Of a stretch of 31,197 bases of DNA, positions 7,302 to 15,764 are shown piece by piece; the first letter of the stretch is position 1, and every line of letters begins with the position of its first letter. This DNA is from Firmicutes bacterium CAG:555 (lineage in GTDB: Bacteria; Bacillota; Clostridia; Oscillospirales; Oscillospiraceae). A program made the position numbers and the translations under genes. Below the pieces are notes generated by a model that was not told the DNA's origin, did not search any database, and saw nothing but the letters and a program-made list of their open reading frames with translations. Location: assembly GCA_000431075.1 (NCBI GenBank), contig HF986914.1, forward strand, positions 43,701 through 74,897, in the 5' to 3' direction.

Positions 7302-8813
7302 TTATTTTATAAGACTTACGCCGTTCATTTCCGACGGCTTTTCAATGTCCATTATCTCAAGTATCGTGGGGGCGATATCGGCAAGTCTGCCGCCCGATCT
7401 GAGGGTAATGCCGGCCTTGCAGACTGCAAAGGGCACGGGGTTTGTGGTATGTGCAGTGTTTACCTTGCCGTCTTTGAACATACAGTCGGCGTTGCCGTGG
7501 TCGGCGGTGACCAGCAGCACGGTATCGCTTTGCGCTTTAACAGCATCATACACCCTGCCCATGCACTCATCAACGGTTTCCACGGCCTTTACCGCCGCTT
7601 CCATGACGCCGGTGTGGCCGACCATGTCGCAGTTTGCAAAATTGCAGACTATGAGCTCATACTCTCCGCTTTCTATCGCCGCTATCAGCTTATCGGCGAC
7701 CTCGGCGGCGCTCATCTCGGGGATGAGGTCGTAGGTCGCAAACTGCTTGGGCGACGGCACAAGGCAGCGTTCCTCGCCCGTCTCGGGCTTTTCGACACCG
7801 CCGTTAAAGAAAAATGTCACATGGGCATATTTCTCGGTCTCGGCGACACGAAACTGCTTGAAGCCTCTTGCGCTCACGACCGTGCCGAGGGTGTTTTCGA
7901 TGGTCTCGGGTGGGAATGCGATTGGGATGTCGAGGTTTTCGTCATACTGTGCCGTGCAGACGAAGCTCAGCGGGTACACGGTCTTTTTGCGCACAAAGCC
8001 GTCAAAGTCCGGCAGGTTGAGCGCCCATGTAATTTCTCTTGCACGGTCGGGTCGGAAGTTCATGAAAATGACGCTGTCACCTTCATTTATCACACCGTCA
8101 CGGCAGCAGACAACGGGCTCGACAAACTCGTCGCTGACATCGGCGGCGTAGCTTTTCTCGACCGCCTTGACGGGGTCAGACTCAAGCTTGCCCTCGCCGC
8201 AGACGATGGCATTATACGCCTTTTCCACTCTGTCCCAGCGCTTGTCACGGTCCATTGCGTAAAATCTGCCTTGCAGGGTAGCAATTCTTGCGTTGCCGAG
8301 CTGTTCGCACTTATCGGCAAGCTGCTTTACATAGCCCGCTCCGCTTCTGGGCGGCACATCACGACCGTCAAGGAAGCAGTGGACATATACCTTATTAAGG
8401 CCACGGTGCTTTGCCATATCCAAAGCCGCAAAAATATGGCTTATATGGCTGTGCACACCGCCGTCGGACAATAGTCCCATAATATGCAGCGCCTTGCCGT
8501 TTTGCTTTGCAGCGTCCATGGCATCCACATATGCAGGGTTTTCAAAGAAGTCGCCGTCCTGAATCGACTTTGTTATCTTAGGCAGATCCTGAAACACGAC
8601 ACGGCCTGCGCCGATATTCGTGTGGCCGACCTCGGAGTTGCCCATCTGCCCCTCCGGCAATCCCACATCAAGGCCGGAGGCGGAAAGCTGCGTGTACGCA
8701 TTCTCGGCAAAGAGCTTGTCGAGATTGGGCGTTTTCGCAACGGATATTGCATTGTACTCCGAGGCGGGTGCAATTCCGAAGCCGTCCATTATAACCAGTA
8801 CCGCTTTACTCAT
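7302..8813 (-). CDS. gpmI: 2,3-bisphosphoglycerate-independent phosphoglycerate mutase
   Basis: The 503-residue cofactor-independent mutase converts 3- to 2-phosphoglycerate using manganese. The N-terminal metal motif is VLVIMDGFG; the phosphorylated serine lies in GQMGNSEVGHTNIGAG. Other family segments are HCFLDGRDVPPRS, RFYAMDRDKRWDRVE, FMNFRPDRARE and the C-terminal metal-binding VTADHGNAD. The length is normal. Its ATG overlaps the tpiA end by eight bases (ATGAGTAA), so translation is probably coupled. It lies 19 bases ahead of eno. Confidence 0.97.
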   Translation of the reverse strand: MSKAVLVIMDGFGIAPASEYNAISVAKTPNLDKLFAENAYTQLSASGLDVGLPEGQMGNSEVGHTNIGAGRVVFQDLPKITKSIQDGDFFENPAYVDAMDAAKQNGKALHIMGLLSDGGVHSHISHIFAALDMAKHRGLNKVYVHCFLDGRDVPPRSGAGYVKQLADKCEQLGNARIATLQGRFYAMDRDKRWDRVEKAYNAIVCGEGKLESDPVKAVEKSYAADVSDEFVEPVVCCRDGVINEGDSVIFMNFRPDRAREITWALNLPDFDGFVRKKTVYPLSFVCTAQYDENLDIPIAFPPETIENTLGTVVSARGFKQFRVAETEKYAHVTFFFNGGVEKPETGEERCLVPSPKQFATYDLIPEMSAAEVADKLIAAIESGEYELIVCNFANCDMVGHTGVMEAAVKAVETVDECMGRVYDAVKAQSDTVLLVTADHGNADCMFKDGKVNTAHTTNPVPFAVCKAGITLRSGGRLADIAPTILEIMDIEKPSEMNGVSLIK

Positions 8814-9585
8814 TTTCTGCCCCCGTAGCAGCGATTATCGTCGCAAAGTCAGCAGGCTTGAGCGATGCGCCGCCTATGAGGCCGCCATCAATGTCCGGCA
8901 TGGCGAGCAGCTCGGCTGCGTTCTTGGCATTCATGCTGCCGCCGTAAAGAATACTTATGCCTCTTGCGGGGCGTGCGCCGTAAACTTCTCTTATTATTGA
9001 GCGAATCTCACCGCATACCTCCTCGGCCTGCTCGGCGGTAGCAGTCTTTCCGGTTCCTATTGCCCAAATGGGCTCGTAGGCTATGATGCAGCGGCGAAGT
9101 CCGGCAGTGTCGATGCCCGCAAGTGCCGCACGAACCTGATAATTGATGTGGGACATGGTCAGTCCCGCCTCACGCTGCTCAAGGGATTCACCCACGCATA
9201 TGATGGGGCACACTCCGTGCTCTATCAGTTTTTTGGTTTTGCAATTTACATCAAGGTCGGTCTCGCCGTGATAAGCTCTGCGCTCCGAGTGACCTACAAT
9301 GCAGTATTTTGCGCCGACATCGGCAATCTGGGCTGCGGAAATTTCGCCGGTATATGCGCCCTTATCGTGGCAGGAGACATCCTGCGCACCGCAGCATATT
9401 TTGACCTCCTTGCCCGCTCTTATCATAGCCGGGACATTGACTGCCGGAACGCACAACACCGTTTCACAGGTCTTAGTCTTGGGAAGCAGTGGCTTGAGTT
9501 CCTCGATAAAGGGCTTTATATCACTGACCAGCATATTCATCTTCCAATTGCCGGCTATTATGGCTTTTCTGTACTTGGTATTCAT
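8806..9585 (-). CDS. tpiA: Triose-phosphate isomerase
   Basis: The 259-residue enzyme interconverts dihydroxyacetone phosphate and glyceraldehyde 3-phosphate. It contains GNWKMN with the active-site lysine, CIVGHSERR with the catalytic histidine, AYEPIWAIGTGKTAT with the catalytic glutamate and flexible loop, and YGGSMNAKNA plus GLIGGASL binding the phosphate. The open frame continues upstream to 9648, but ATG 9585 is preferred: AAGGAGG precedes it, and the protein then starts MNTKYRKAIIAGNWKMN as the family does. It follows pgk by 16 bases. Confidence 0.97.
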   Translation of the reverse strand: MNTKYRKAIIAGNWKMNMLVSDIKPFIEELKPLLPKTKTCETVLCVPAVNVPAMIRAGKEVKICCGAQDVSCHDKGAYTGEISAAQIADVGAKYCIVGHSERRAYHGETDLDVNCKTKKLIEHGVCPIICVGESLEQREAGLTMSHINYQVRAALAGIDTAGLRRCIIAYEPIWAIGTGKTATAEQAEEVCGEIRSIIREVYGARPARGISILYGGSMNAKNAAELLAMPDIDGGLIGGASLKPADFATIIAATGAENE

Positions 9586-9601
9586 GGAGTGCCTCCTTTT
9601 C

Positions 9602-10795
9602 TTATTTGTCAAGCAGGCAGGCAACGCCCGGCAGCTCCAGTCCTTCAAGGAACTCCAGAGATGCGCCGCCTCCCGTGGAAATATGCGTCATCTTATCTGC
9701 AAAGCCGAGCTTTTCGACAGCCGCAGCAGAGTCGCCGCCGCCGACTATGGTGATAGCGCCGGAGTCGGCAAGAGCCTGTGCCATTGCCTTGGTGCCCTTT
9801 GCAAATGCGTCAAACTCAAACACGCCCATGGGGCCGTTCCACACGACCGTGCCTGCGTTTTTGATAGCGTCTGAGAACAGCTTGATGGTTTTGGGGCCAA
9901 TGTCCATGCCCATCCAGCCTGCAGGCATAGCCTTGATGTCGACTATCTTGCTGTCGCAGTCGGCCTTAAATTCATTGCCGACGGCGGTGTCGACAGGCAG
10001 CAGCAGCGAAACGCCGTTGCGCTTTGCCTTCTCGATCATTTCAAGAGCGTAGTCGAGCTTGTCGGCTTCAAGCAGAGAGTTGCCTATCTCGTAGCCCATT
10101 GCCTTAATAAATGTGTAGGCCATGCCGCCGCCAATGATGACGGTATCGGCCTTTTCAAGCAGATTGTTGATAACGCCTATCTTGTCGGAGACCTTAGCAC
10201 CGCCGAGAACTGCGACAAAGGGGCGCTTCGGGTCGTCAAGAGCCTTGCCCATTACCGACAGCTCCTTTTCAACGAGCAGGCCTGCGTATGCGGGAAGATA
10301 CGCCGCAACGCCTGCGGTGGATGCGTGTGCACGGTGCACCGTGCCGAAAGCGTCGGAGACATAGACCTCGGCCATGTCGGCAAGAGCCTTTGCAAAGTCT
10401 GCGCCGTTTTTCTCCTCACGGATATCAAAGCGCAGGTTCTCAAGCAGCATTATCTCGCCCGGCTTCAATGCTGCGGCCTTGGCCTTGGCATCATCGCCGA
10501 TGATATCGTTTGCAAAAATGACCTTCTGACCGAGAAGCTCGGAAAGGCGCTCGGCAACGGGAGCAAGCGTCAGCTTCTGCTTCCACTCTCCCTTGGGCTT
10601 GCCGAGGTGGGAGCATGCTATCACGGCTGCGCCGTTTTCAAGCAGATACTTGATCGTAGGCAGTGCGGCAACAATGCGCTTATCGCTGGTTATCGCACCC
10701 GTTTCCTTGTTCTGGGGTACATTGAAATCACAGCGCAGCAGCACCTTCTTTCCCCGAACATCGGCATCGAGAACGCTTTTTTTGTTGTAATTCAT
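9602..10795 (-). CDS. pgk: Phosphoglycerate kinase
   Basis: The 397-residue enzyme transfers phosphate from 1,3-bisphosphoglycerate to ADP. It shows the N-terminal VLLRCDFNVPQ, the substrate-binding SHLGKPKG, LLENLRFDIREEKN, the hinge region AVLGGAKVSDKIGVI, and the nucleotide-binding WNGPMGVFE and GGGDSAAAV, then STGGGASLEFLEG. The length is normal. A GGGAG ribosome site precedes the ATG. It is separated from trmL by 57 bases with a short five-pair hairpin but no convincing terminator, so co-transcription with trmL is possible. Glyceraldehyde-3-phosphate dehydrogenase, often next to pgk, is absent here. Confidence 0.97.
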   Translation of the reverse strand: MNYNKKSVLDADVRGKKVLLRCDFNVPQNKETGAITSDKRIVAALPTIKYLLENGAAVIACSHLGKPKGEWKQKLTLAPVAERLSELLGQKVIFANDIIGDDAKAKAAALKPGEIMLLENLRFDIREEKNGADFAKALADMAEVYVSDAFGTVHRAHASTAGVAAYLPAYAGLLVEKELSVMGKALDDPKRPFVAVLGGAKVSDKIGVINNLLEKADTVIIGGGMAYTFIKAMGYEIGNSLLEADKLDYALEMIEKAKRNGVSLLLPVDTAVGNEFKADCDSKIVDIKAMPAGWMGMDIGPKTIKLFSDAIKNAGTVVWNGPMGVFEFDAFAKGTKAMAQALADSGAITIVGGGDSAAAVEKLGFADKMTHISTGGGASLEFLEGLELPGVACLLDK

Positions 10796-10852
10796 TTTTT
10801 GATCTCCCTTCCGTCAAGTGATCTGAATTTATTTAATAAGCCGAAAACCGGC

Positions 10853-11341
10853 TCAGTCGGCACTCATAGAGCCTTCCCCGTTTAGCCCCGGGAAGCCCTG
10901 CTGCCGCAGCGCCTCATAGGCTAAAATTGCGGCGGAGTTTGAAAGATTGAGGCTTCGGGCCTCGCTTCTCATGGGTATTCTTATGCAGCGGTCACGGTAC
11001 TTTTCACGCAGCCATTCGGGCAGTCCGGCGGTCTCCTTTCCGAGCATGATTGTCACATCCTCGGTCGTGAAGTCGGCCTCGGCATATGAGCGTGGTGCTT
11101 TTGTAGTAGCAAGCCAAAGGTTTTCGTCGCCGTTTTTGGCAAAGTAATCGTCAATGTCTTCGTAGACATTTATATCCACCAGCCACCAGTAATCAAGTCC
11201 CGAGCGCTTGACGGCTTTATCGGATATGTCAAAGCCCAAGGGCTTTATAAGATGCAGCCTTGCGCCCGTAACGGCACAGGTGCGGGCTATTGCGCCGGTA
11301 TTATGCGGTATCTCCGGCTCGACCAATACGATGTTCAACAT
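10853..11341 (-). CDS. trmL: tRNA (cytidine(34)-2'-O)-methyltransferase
   Basis: The 162-residue SPOUT-family methyltransferase modifies the ribose of the wobble base of certain leucine tRNAs. Recognisable parts are the N-terminal VLVEPEIPHNTGAIARTCA, HLIKPLGF, DYWW, and the C-terminal knot segments IMLGKETAGLPEWL and CIRIPMRSEARSLNLSNSAA. These bind S-adenosylmethionine in a deep trefoil knot and build the active site across a dimer. The length is typical. It leads the minus-strand glycolytic run. An extended -10 (TGC-TAAAAT, 11393-11385) about 45 bases ahead of the ATG is a likely promoter. Confidence 0.93.
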   Translation of the reverse strand: MLNIVLVEPEIPHNTGAIARTCAVTGARLHLIKPLGFDISDKAVKRSGLDYWWLVDINVYEDIDDYFAKNGDENLWLATTKAPRSYAEADFTTEDVTIMLGKETAGLPEWLREKYRDRCIRIPMRSEARSLNLSNSAAILAYEALRQQGFPGLNGEGSMSAD

Positions 11342-11384
11342 TTAGCTTTACCCGATTCGTATCTTTTTAACTGTTCTTTACTGC

Positions 11385-11393
11385 ATTTTAGCA
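11385..11393 (-). promoter_or_regulatory. Candidate extended -10 promoter of trmL (and perhaps pgk-eno)
   Basis: On the minus strand TGC-TAAAAT forms an extended -10 about 45 bases ahead of the trmL ATG. No good -35 is visible at 17 bases. A second TATAAT lies further upstream near 11430. Confidence 0.45.
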
Positions 11394-11439
11394 CATTTTC
11401 TTTAAAAAAGATGCACTTTTTTATGAATTATTATATTTG

Positions 11440-11468
11440 TTGCATTTTCGACAATTTTTTGTTATATT
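11440..11468 (+). promoter_or_regulatory. Sigma-A promoter of the radical SAM operon
   Basis: TTGCAT (11440-11445), a 17-base spacer and TATATT (11463-11468) lie about 56 bases ahead of the radical SAM start. The region is divergent with trmL. Confidence 0.65.
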
Positions 11469-11523
11469 CAAAGCTGTAAAGTGCTTAACAAACAGCAAAC
11501 TGCACATTCAAAGAAGGTCTGTT

Positions 11524-12405
11524 ATGATTTGCAACGACTGTCCGAGGCATTGCGGACAAATTAGAGACGATATTACGGCTGCCGGCGTGTGCCGCTCGCC
11601 GAGGCTGCCGCGCATCGCAAGAGCCGCCCCGCACTACGGCGAAGAGCCGTGCATAAGCGGCGAGCGCGGCTCGGGAACAGTGTTTTTTTCCGGCTGCAAC
11701 CTGCGCTGCGTGTTCTGCCAAAACCACGAGATAAGCCGTGGTAAAGTCGGCAAAACCGTTTCGGTTGAGCGGCTGAGCGACATTTTCCTTGAGCTTCAAG
11801 ACAAGGGTGTACACAACATAAACCTTGTCACCGGCTCCCACTATGTGCCCGAGATAGTCTCGGCTCTCGAGCGGGCGAAGCTCACTATCCCAGTTGTGTG
11901 GAACAGCTCCGGCTACGACAGCGTCGAGATGCTGCGCAGATTGGACGGGCTCGTTCAAGTTTACATGCCCGACCTTAAATATCTCTCGCCAGAGACGGCA
12001 AAGCGCTACTCCGCAGCACCCGACTACCCCGATGTCGCCACGGCGGCCATTGACGAAATGTTCAGACAGGTCGGCAAATTTGTGCTTGACGGAAATGATA
12101 TGCTCAAAAGCGGTGTGCTCATCCGCCATCTTATCCTTCCCGGGAACGAGGATAATTCAAGGGCGGTCATAAAATATGTCGCCGAGCATTTCCCGGGTGA
12201 CAGCGTGCTGTTTTCGCTCATGTGCCAGTTCACGCCCATGCCGAACACGGAGCGTTTCCCCGAGCTTCAAGGTACGGTGTCTAAGGATTTGAACGACAGG
12301 CTGTGCGATTATATGGCCGAGTGCGGTATCGAATACGGCTTCTGGCAGGAGCCTGACTCGGCCACCGACGAGATGATACCCGATTTTGATTTGACGGGAA
12401 TTTGA
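11524..12405 (+). CDS. Radical SAM protein of the PflX-like group (COG1313 type)
   Basis: The 293-residue protein has an N-terminal cysteine cluster (CNDCPRHCGQ, then GVC near residue 23), followed by the radical SAM signature CNLRCVFCQN, a CX3CX2C motif that binds a [4Fe-4S] cluster and S-adenosylmethionine. PflX-like proteins look like pyruvate-formate-lyase activases, but their substrate is unknown. The start is ATG 11524, with GAAGG six bases upstream; the open frame extends back to 11437 without a ribosome site. It lies 27 bases ahead of the FMN-dependent hydroxyacid oxidase-like gene and very likely shares its transcript. An activating role toward that neighbour is not supported by any known precedent. 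Confidence 0.88.
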   Translation: MICNDCPRHCGQIRDDITAAGVCRSPRLPRIARAAPHYGEEPCISGERGSGTVFFSGCNLRCVFCQNHEISRGKVGKTVSVERLSDIFLELQDKGVHNINLVTGSHYVPEIVSALERAKLTIPVVWNSSGYDSVEMLRRLDGLVQVYMPDLKYLSPETAKRYSAAPDYPDVATAAIDEMFRQVGKFVLDGNDMLKSGVLIRHLILPGNEDNSRAVIKYVAEHFPGDSVLFSLMCQFTPMPNTERFPELQGTVSKDLNDRLCDYMAECGIEYGFWQEPDSATDEMIPDFDLTGI

Positions 12406-12432
12406 TCATAGAATAAACATAGGAGGTTCGTT

Positions 12433-13455
12433 ATGAATTACAATGAAATCTTAGCTTCTGCAAGAACTCAGGTCGGTCCTTACTGCAAGGCTTGCCCCGT
12501 GTGCAACGGACGAGCCTGCGCAAACGCAATGCCCGGTCCCGGCAGCAAGGCACCCGGCAACGGCGCTGCCCGCAACTATGACAAGTGGCAGGAAATTTTC
12601 GTCAATATGGACACTCTGTGCCCCAATGCCGAGGTGGATACCACCTTTGAGCTGTTCGGCAAAAAGTTCGCTGCCCCCATTTTTGTAGCCCCCCTCGGAG
12701 CCGTGAACATGCACTACGGCGATAAGCACAACGATATCAGCTACAACGGCATCCTCGTCCCCGCCGCAGCCGAGTACGGTATCTGCGCCCTGACCGGCGA
12801 CGGCGTTGACCCCGAGGTCATGAAAAATGCCGCCAAGGACATGGCAAAGGTCGGCGGAATCGGCATCCCGACGATAAAGCCGTGGAACAAGGAGTTTGTT
12901 TTTGAAAAGATAGATCTGCTCAACGAGGTCGGCACCTTTGCCGTTGCAATGGATGTTGACGGTGCGGGGCTTCCCTTCCTCAAGGCAATGAACCCCAACG
13001 CTGGCTCAAAGTCCGTTGAGGAGATGCGTGAGATCGTTTCTCATGCCAAGATGCCGTTTATCATCAAGGGCATCATGACTGTTAAGGGTGCAATGAAAGC
13101 AATTGAGGCCGGTGCCGACGCTATCGTCGTATCGAACCACGGCGGCAGAGTTCAGGGCAACACCCCCGCAACCGCCGAGGTCCTGCCCGATATCGTCAAG
13201 GCGGTCGACGGCAAAATCAAGGTATTCGTCGACGGCGGTATCCGCTCGGGTGTCGATGTGTTCAAGGCTCTGGCACTGGGCGCTGACGGCGTTTTGATCG
13301 GCAGACCCATCGTTCCCTTCGTCTACGCCGAGGGTAAGGAGGGCTTCAAGGTCTACATGGACAAGATAGTCGCCGAGCTCAAGGGTACGATGACCATGTG
13401 CGGCACACCCACTCTCAAGGACATTACCGCAGACAACATTTTTATCGCAAAGTAA
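12433..13455 (+). CDS. FMN-dependent alpha-hydroxy-acid oxidizing protein
   Basis: The 340-residue protein belongs to the FMN-dependent 2-hydroxyacid dehydrogenase/oxidase family. Seen are FAAPIFVAPLGAVN (first FMN-binding strand), FIIKGIMTVKGAMKAIEAGA with the FMN lysine, the active-site VSNHGGRVQ (catalytic histidine and arginine kept; the usual QLD that follows is replaced), and VFVDGGIRSGVDVFKALALGA, then GRP. An extra N-terminal cysteine-rich segment CKACPVCNGRAC (residues 18-29) is not part of classical lactate oxidase. The substrate is unknown; lactate or another 2-hydroxy acid is likely. An AGGAGG ribosome site precedes the ATG, and a strong terminator follows the stop. Confidence 0.88.
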   Translation: MNYNEILASARTQVGPYCKACPVCNGRACANAMPGPGSKAPGNGAARNYDKWQEIFVNMDTLCPNAEVDTTFELFGKKFAAPIFVAPLGAVNMHYGDKHNDISYNGILVPAAAEYGICALTGDGVDPEVMKNAAKDMAKVGGIGIPTIKPWNKEFVFEKIDLLNEVGTFAVAMDVDGAGLPFLKAMNPNAGSKSVEEMREIVSHAKMPFIIKGIMTVKGAMKAIEAGADAIVVSNHGGRVQGNTPATAEVLPDIVKAVDGKIKVFVDGGIRSGVDVFKALALGADGVLIGRPIVPFVYAEGKEGFKVYMDKIVAELKGTMTMCGTPTLKDITADNIFIAK

Positions 13456-13461
13456 TATAAG

Positions 13462-13497
13462 CTCCGGCTCTGGTCAGACCAAAGCCGGAGTTTTTTT
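13462..13497 (+). terminator. Rho-independent terminator of the radical SAM/FMN oxidase operon
   Basis: An eight-pair stem (13462-13469 with 13483-13490) with an inner GGTC/GACC pairing is followed by seven T residues. Confidence 0.92.
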
Positions 13498-13499
13498 CG

Positions 13500-14324
13500 T
13501 TATTCATCAACCGGGATGCATATCTCGGTCACGAATTTTTCGGGGTCGTTCGTAACGCCGTAGTCGATGAGCGTTATCTCCCGTGAAAAGCCGCTTATGC
13601 GCAGACTGTGATCTGCTATATATGCAAGGAGCTTGTCGTAATGCTCGGGTGCCTCGGTGTGGCTTCCGCAAAAGCGCAGGCGTACGCACTGCATTTCGGG
13701 CAGCATCAATGTATCTTCATTGTATATATCCTCGTTATCGAGCATGAGAAAAATGCCGTCATAGCGCCGTGTTTTGCCCTCGATGAGATGCTCTGCCGAT
13801 ATGCCGAGTCCCACCTTGCCGAGAAATACGACGGCCTCGGCATCGGAGCGGTCGAGCCTGCGTATCGGAGCTTCCATGTCGAGCGCACCGTCTATCTTCA
13901 TAGCATCGTCCATCCAAACTATGCGGCATGCGGGTGTGCGGATGAGTGAGACCGTGTCGAGCGGCACGGACTGTGCATCGCTCAGCCAGTTGAGCCGGTG
14001 GTCTATCTTGCGCTCGATGCGCTCAAGCTCACGCCGCTTTTGCAAAACGGTCTGCTTTTGCTGCCTGAGCTTTTTCTCAATTAGTCCGATGTCACGGTTT
14101 TTAAGAAAATCCTCAATTTCCGAAAGCGGCAGGTCGAGCGCACGCAGGTAGCGTATGGTGTTGAGCACCTCGAACTGTCCGGCACTGTAATACCGGTAGC
14201 CGGAGTCTGGCGACACATACTCGGGCGTTAGCAGTCCGATATTTTCGTAGTGTCTGAGGCTGCTCACGCTGATGTGAAACAGCTTTGACACCTCGCCGAT
14301 GGAAAATAGCTTCGTTCTGTCCAT
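13500..14324 (-). CDS. MerR-family transcriptional regulator with effector-binding domain (BmrR-like)
   Basis: The 274-residue protein has a MerR winged helix-turn-helix at residues 5-50 (FSIGEVSKLFHISVSSLRHY, then SGYRYYS), a dimerising coiled coil at about 75-120 (rich in K, R, E and Q), and a C-terminal domain of about 150 residues matching the size of GyrI/BmrR-like effector-binding domains. Such proteins bind hydrophobic compounds and activate efflux-pump promoters by untwisting an overlong spacer. The start is ATG 14324 with GGAGG six bases upstream; an in-frame ATG at 14366 lies inside the exporter gene and is rejected. It follows the MATE gene by one base, so both share the promoter at 15696-15726, which has the matching architecture. 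Confidence 0.9.
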   Translation of the reverse strand: MDRTKLFSIGEVSKLFHISVSSLRHYENIGLLTPEYVSPDSGYRYYSAGQFEVLNTIRYLRALDLPLSEIEDFLKNRDIGLIEKKLRQQKQTVLQKRRELERIERKIDHRLNWLSDAQSVPLDTVSLIRTPACRIVWMDDAMKIDGALDMEAPIRRLDRSDAEAVVFLGKVGLGISAEHLIEGKTRRYDGIFLMLDNEDIYNEDTLMLPEMQCVRLRFCGSHTEAPEHYDKLLAYIADHSLRISGFSREITLIDYGVTNDPEKFVTEICIPVDE

Positions 14325-14325
14325 T

Positions 14326-15663
14326 CTAAACCTCCGCTGCGGCCGACTTGCGTTTGAGTATTGCAAAGGCTATGAGGCACACGGCAACGGACAGCAGTGA
14401 GCCGCCAGCAGTTGCCAAGCCCATGGGGAACAGCGTCGTCGGGAAAAGCTTCGAGGTGAAGTATGCACCCGGGACACGCACGAGCGTGACCGCAAGAATG
14501 TTGTGCAAAAACGATATCCCCGATTTGCCGATGGCACAGAAATAACCGCTGAAGCTGAAGTGGATGCCCGCAAACATGCAGTCCCAGATATAACCCCGGA
14601 AATACTGCCCGCCGAGGCGTATGGCCTTGGCATCATCCGTAAACAGCGCAACGATCCGATCTGCCACGAACTGCGTGCTCACGGCGACAGCAAGGCCGAA
14701 GCTCACGGTGATAATGATGGCATAGCGCAGTGTTCTTATCGCCCGCTCGGGCTTGTTTGCGCCGATATTCTGCGCACCGAGTGCCGACACTGCCGACAGC
14801 ATCGACGACGGGACGAGAAACAGGAAGCTCATTATCTTCTCCACGATGCCGACCGCCGCCGCATCGTTCAGCCCACGGCGGTTTGCGATAATGGTGATGA
14901 TAATAAACGCAACTTGGATAAGCCCGTCCTGCATGGCGACCGGCACACCGATGGACAGAAGCTTGCTCATCTCCGCCCGGCTGGGCTTGAGATCTGATCT
15001 TTCAAGCGTAATACTGTGCTTTTTTCTTATAGACACGAGTGCCACTGTCACGCTGACAGCCTGGGAAAGCGTCGTGCCGAGTGCAGCGCCCGTCGGGCCG
15101 AGGTGCATTGCACCCATGAACAGGTAGTCAAGCGCAATGTTTACGAAGCAGGCAATTGCGATAAAGTACATTGGCGTTTTGCTGTCGCCCATGCCGCGAA
15201 ATACGGAGCTTATGATGTTATAAGCCGTTATAAACGGAATGCCTATAAAGCAAACGGTGAGATACGCCGCCGTGCCGCTCACAGCCTGCGCAGGCGTAGA
15301 CATGACGGAGACGATGGGATCTACGAGCAAAAGCAGCACGATAGTGAGCGTGACGGACACCGCCATGAAAAGTGTCACGGTGTTGCCGATAAAGTGCGAT
15401 GCCTTGCGCTTATCCCCTGCTCCGACGGCCTGACCGATGCTGACGGTCGTACCCATGGCAAGGCCGACTATCATGACGGTCAGCATATGCATGACCTGCG
15501 AGCCGACGGAGACTGCGGTCGTGCTCGCAACGCCCTCATACTGACCGATTATGAACAGGTCAGCCATGCCGTAGAGCGTCTGCAAAAAATACGACAGCAG
15601 ATACGGCAGCGAGAAGAATATAAGATTTTTGGCGACACTTCCGGTCGTAAGGTTTCTTTCCAT
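14326..15663 (-). CDS. MATE-family multidrug exporter
   Basis: The 445-residue integral membrane protein has about twelve hydrophobic segments in two halves, the MATE layout, with typical segments LPYLLSYFLQTLYGMADLFI (first helix and the motif around the ion site) and ALGTTLSQAVSVTVALVSI. MATE proteins export cationic or amphipathic compounds in exchange for Na+ or H+; the substrate here is not visible. It is the first gene of a two-gene unit with the MerR regulator. The ATG at 15663 has GAAGG nine bases ahead. The promoter upstream carries a MerR-type palindrome, so expression is probably drug-induced. Confidence 0.92.
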   Translation of the reverse strand: MERNLTTGSVAKNLIFFSLPYLLSYFLQTLYGMADLFIIGQYEGVASTTAVSVGSQVMHMLTVMIVGLAMGTTVSIGQAVGAGDKRKASHFIGNTVTLFMAVSVTLTIVLLLLVDPIVSVMSTPAQAVSGTAAYLTVCFIGIPFITAYNIISSVFRGMGDSKTPMYFIAIACFVNIALDYLFMGAMHLGPTGAALGTTLSQAVSVTVALVSIRKKHSITLERSDLKPSRAEMSKLLSIGVPVAMQDGLIQVAFIIITIIANRRGLNDAAAVGIVEKIMSFLFLVPSSMLSAVSALGAQNIGANKPERAIRTLRYAIIITVSFGLAVAVSTQFVADRIVALFTDDAKAIRLGGQYFRGYIWDCMFAGIHFSFSGYFCAIGKSGISFLHNILAVTLVRVPGAYFTSKLFPTTLFPMGLATAGGSLLSVAVCLIAFAILKRKSAAAEV

Positions 15664-15695
15664 GTGCTTGCCTTCTTTGCATCATAACTGCACAT

Positions 15696-15726
15696 ATTAT
15701 AAACTCTATAACTATTATAGAGTCAA
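15696..15726 (-). promoter_or_regulatory. MerR-type promoter/operator of the MATE-MerR operon
   Basis: On the minus strand TTGACT (15726-15721) and TATAAT (15701-15696) are separated by 19 bases instead of 17. A perfect 9-3-9 palindrome (ACTCTATAA at 15703-15711, TTATAGAGT at 15715-15723) fills the spacer and overlaps the -35. This overlong, palindrome-filled spacer is diagnostic of activation by MerR proteins. Confidence 0.9.
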
Positions 15727-15737
15727 GCTTAAATTAA

Positions 15738-15764
15738 AAAAGAGACCGAAAATCGGTCTCTTTT
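15738..15764 (-). terminator. Rho-independent terminator of rpoN
   Basis: A 12-bp perfect stem (15738-15749 with 15753-15764) has an AAA loop. On the minus strand it ends in six U residues followed by AAUUU. It starts on the first base of the rpoN stop codon. Confidence 0.88.

Noticed and set aside
7140..8474. Long plus-strand open frame opposite gpmI and eno
   Set aside because: It lies antisense to two clear glycolytic genes, has no ribosome site and arises from the GC-biased codon pattern of the other strand. The same applies to the long minus-strand frame at 29384-30643 opposite the permease.
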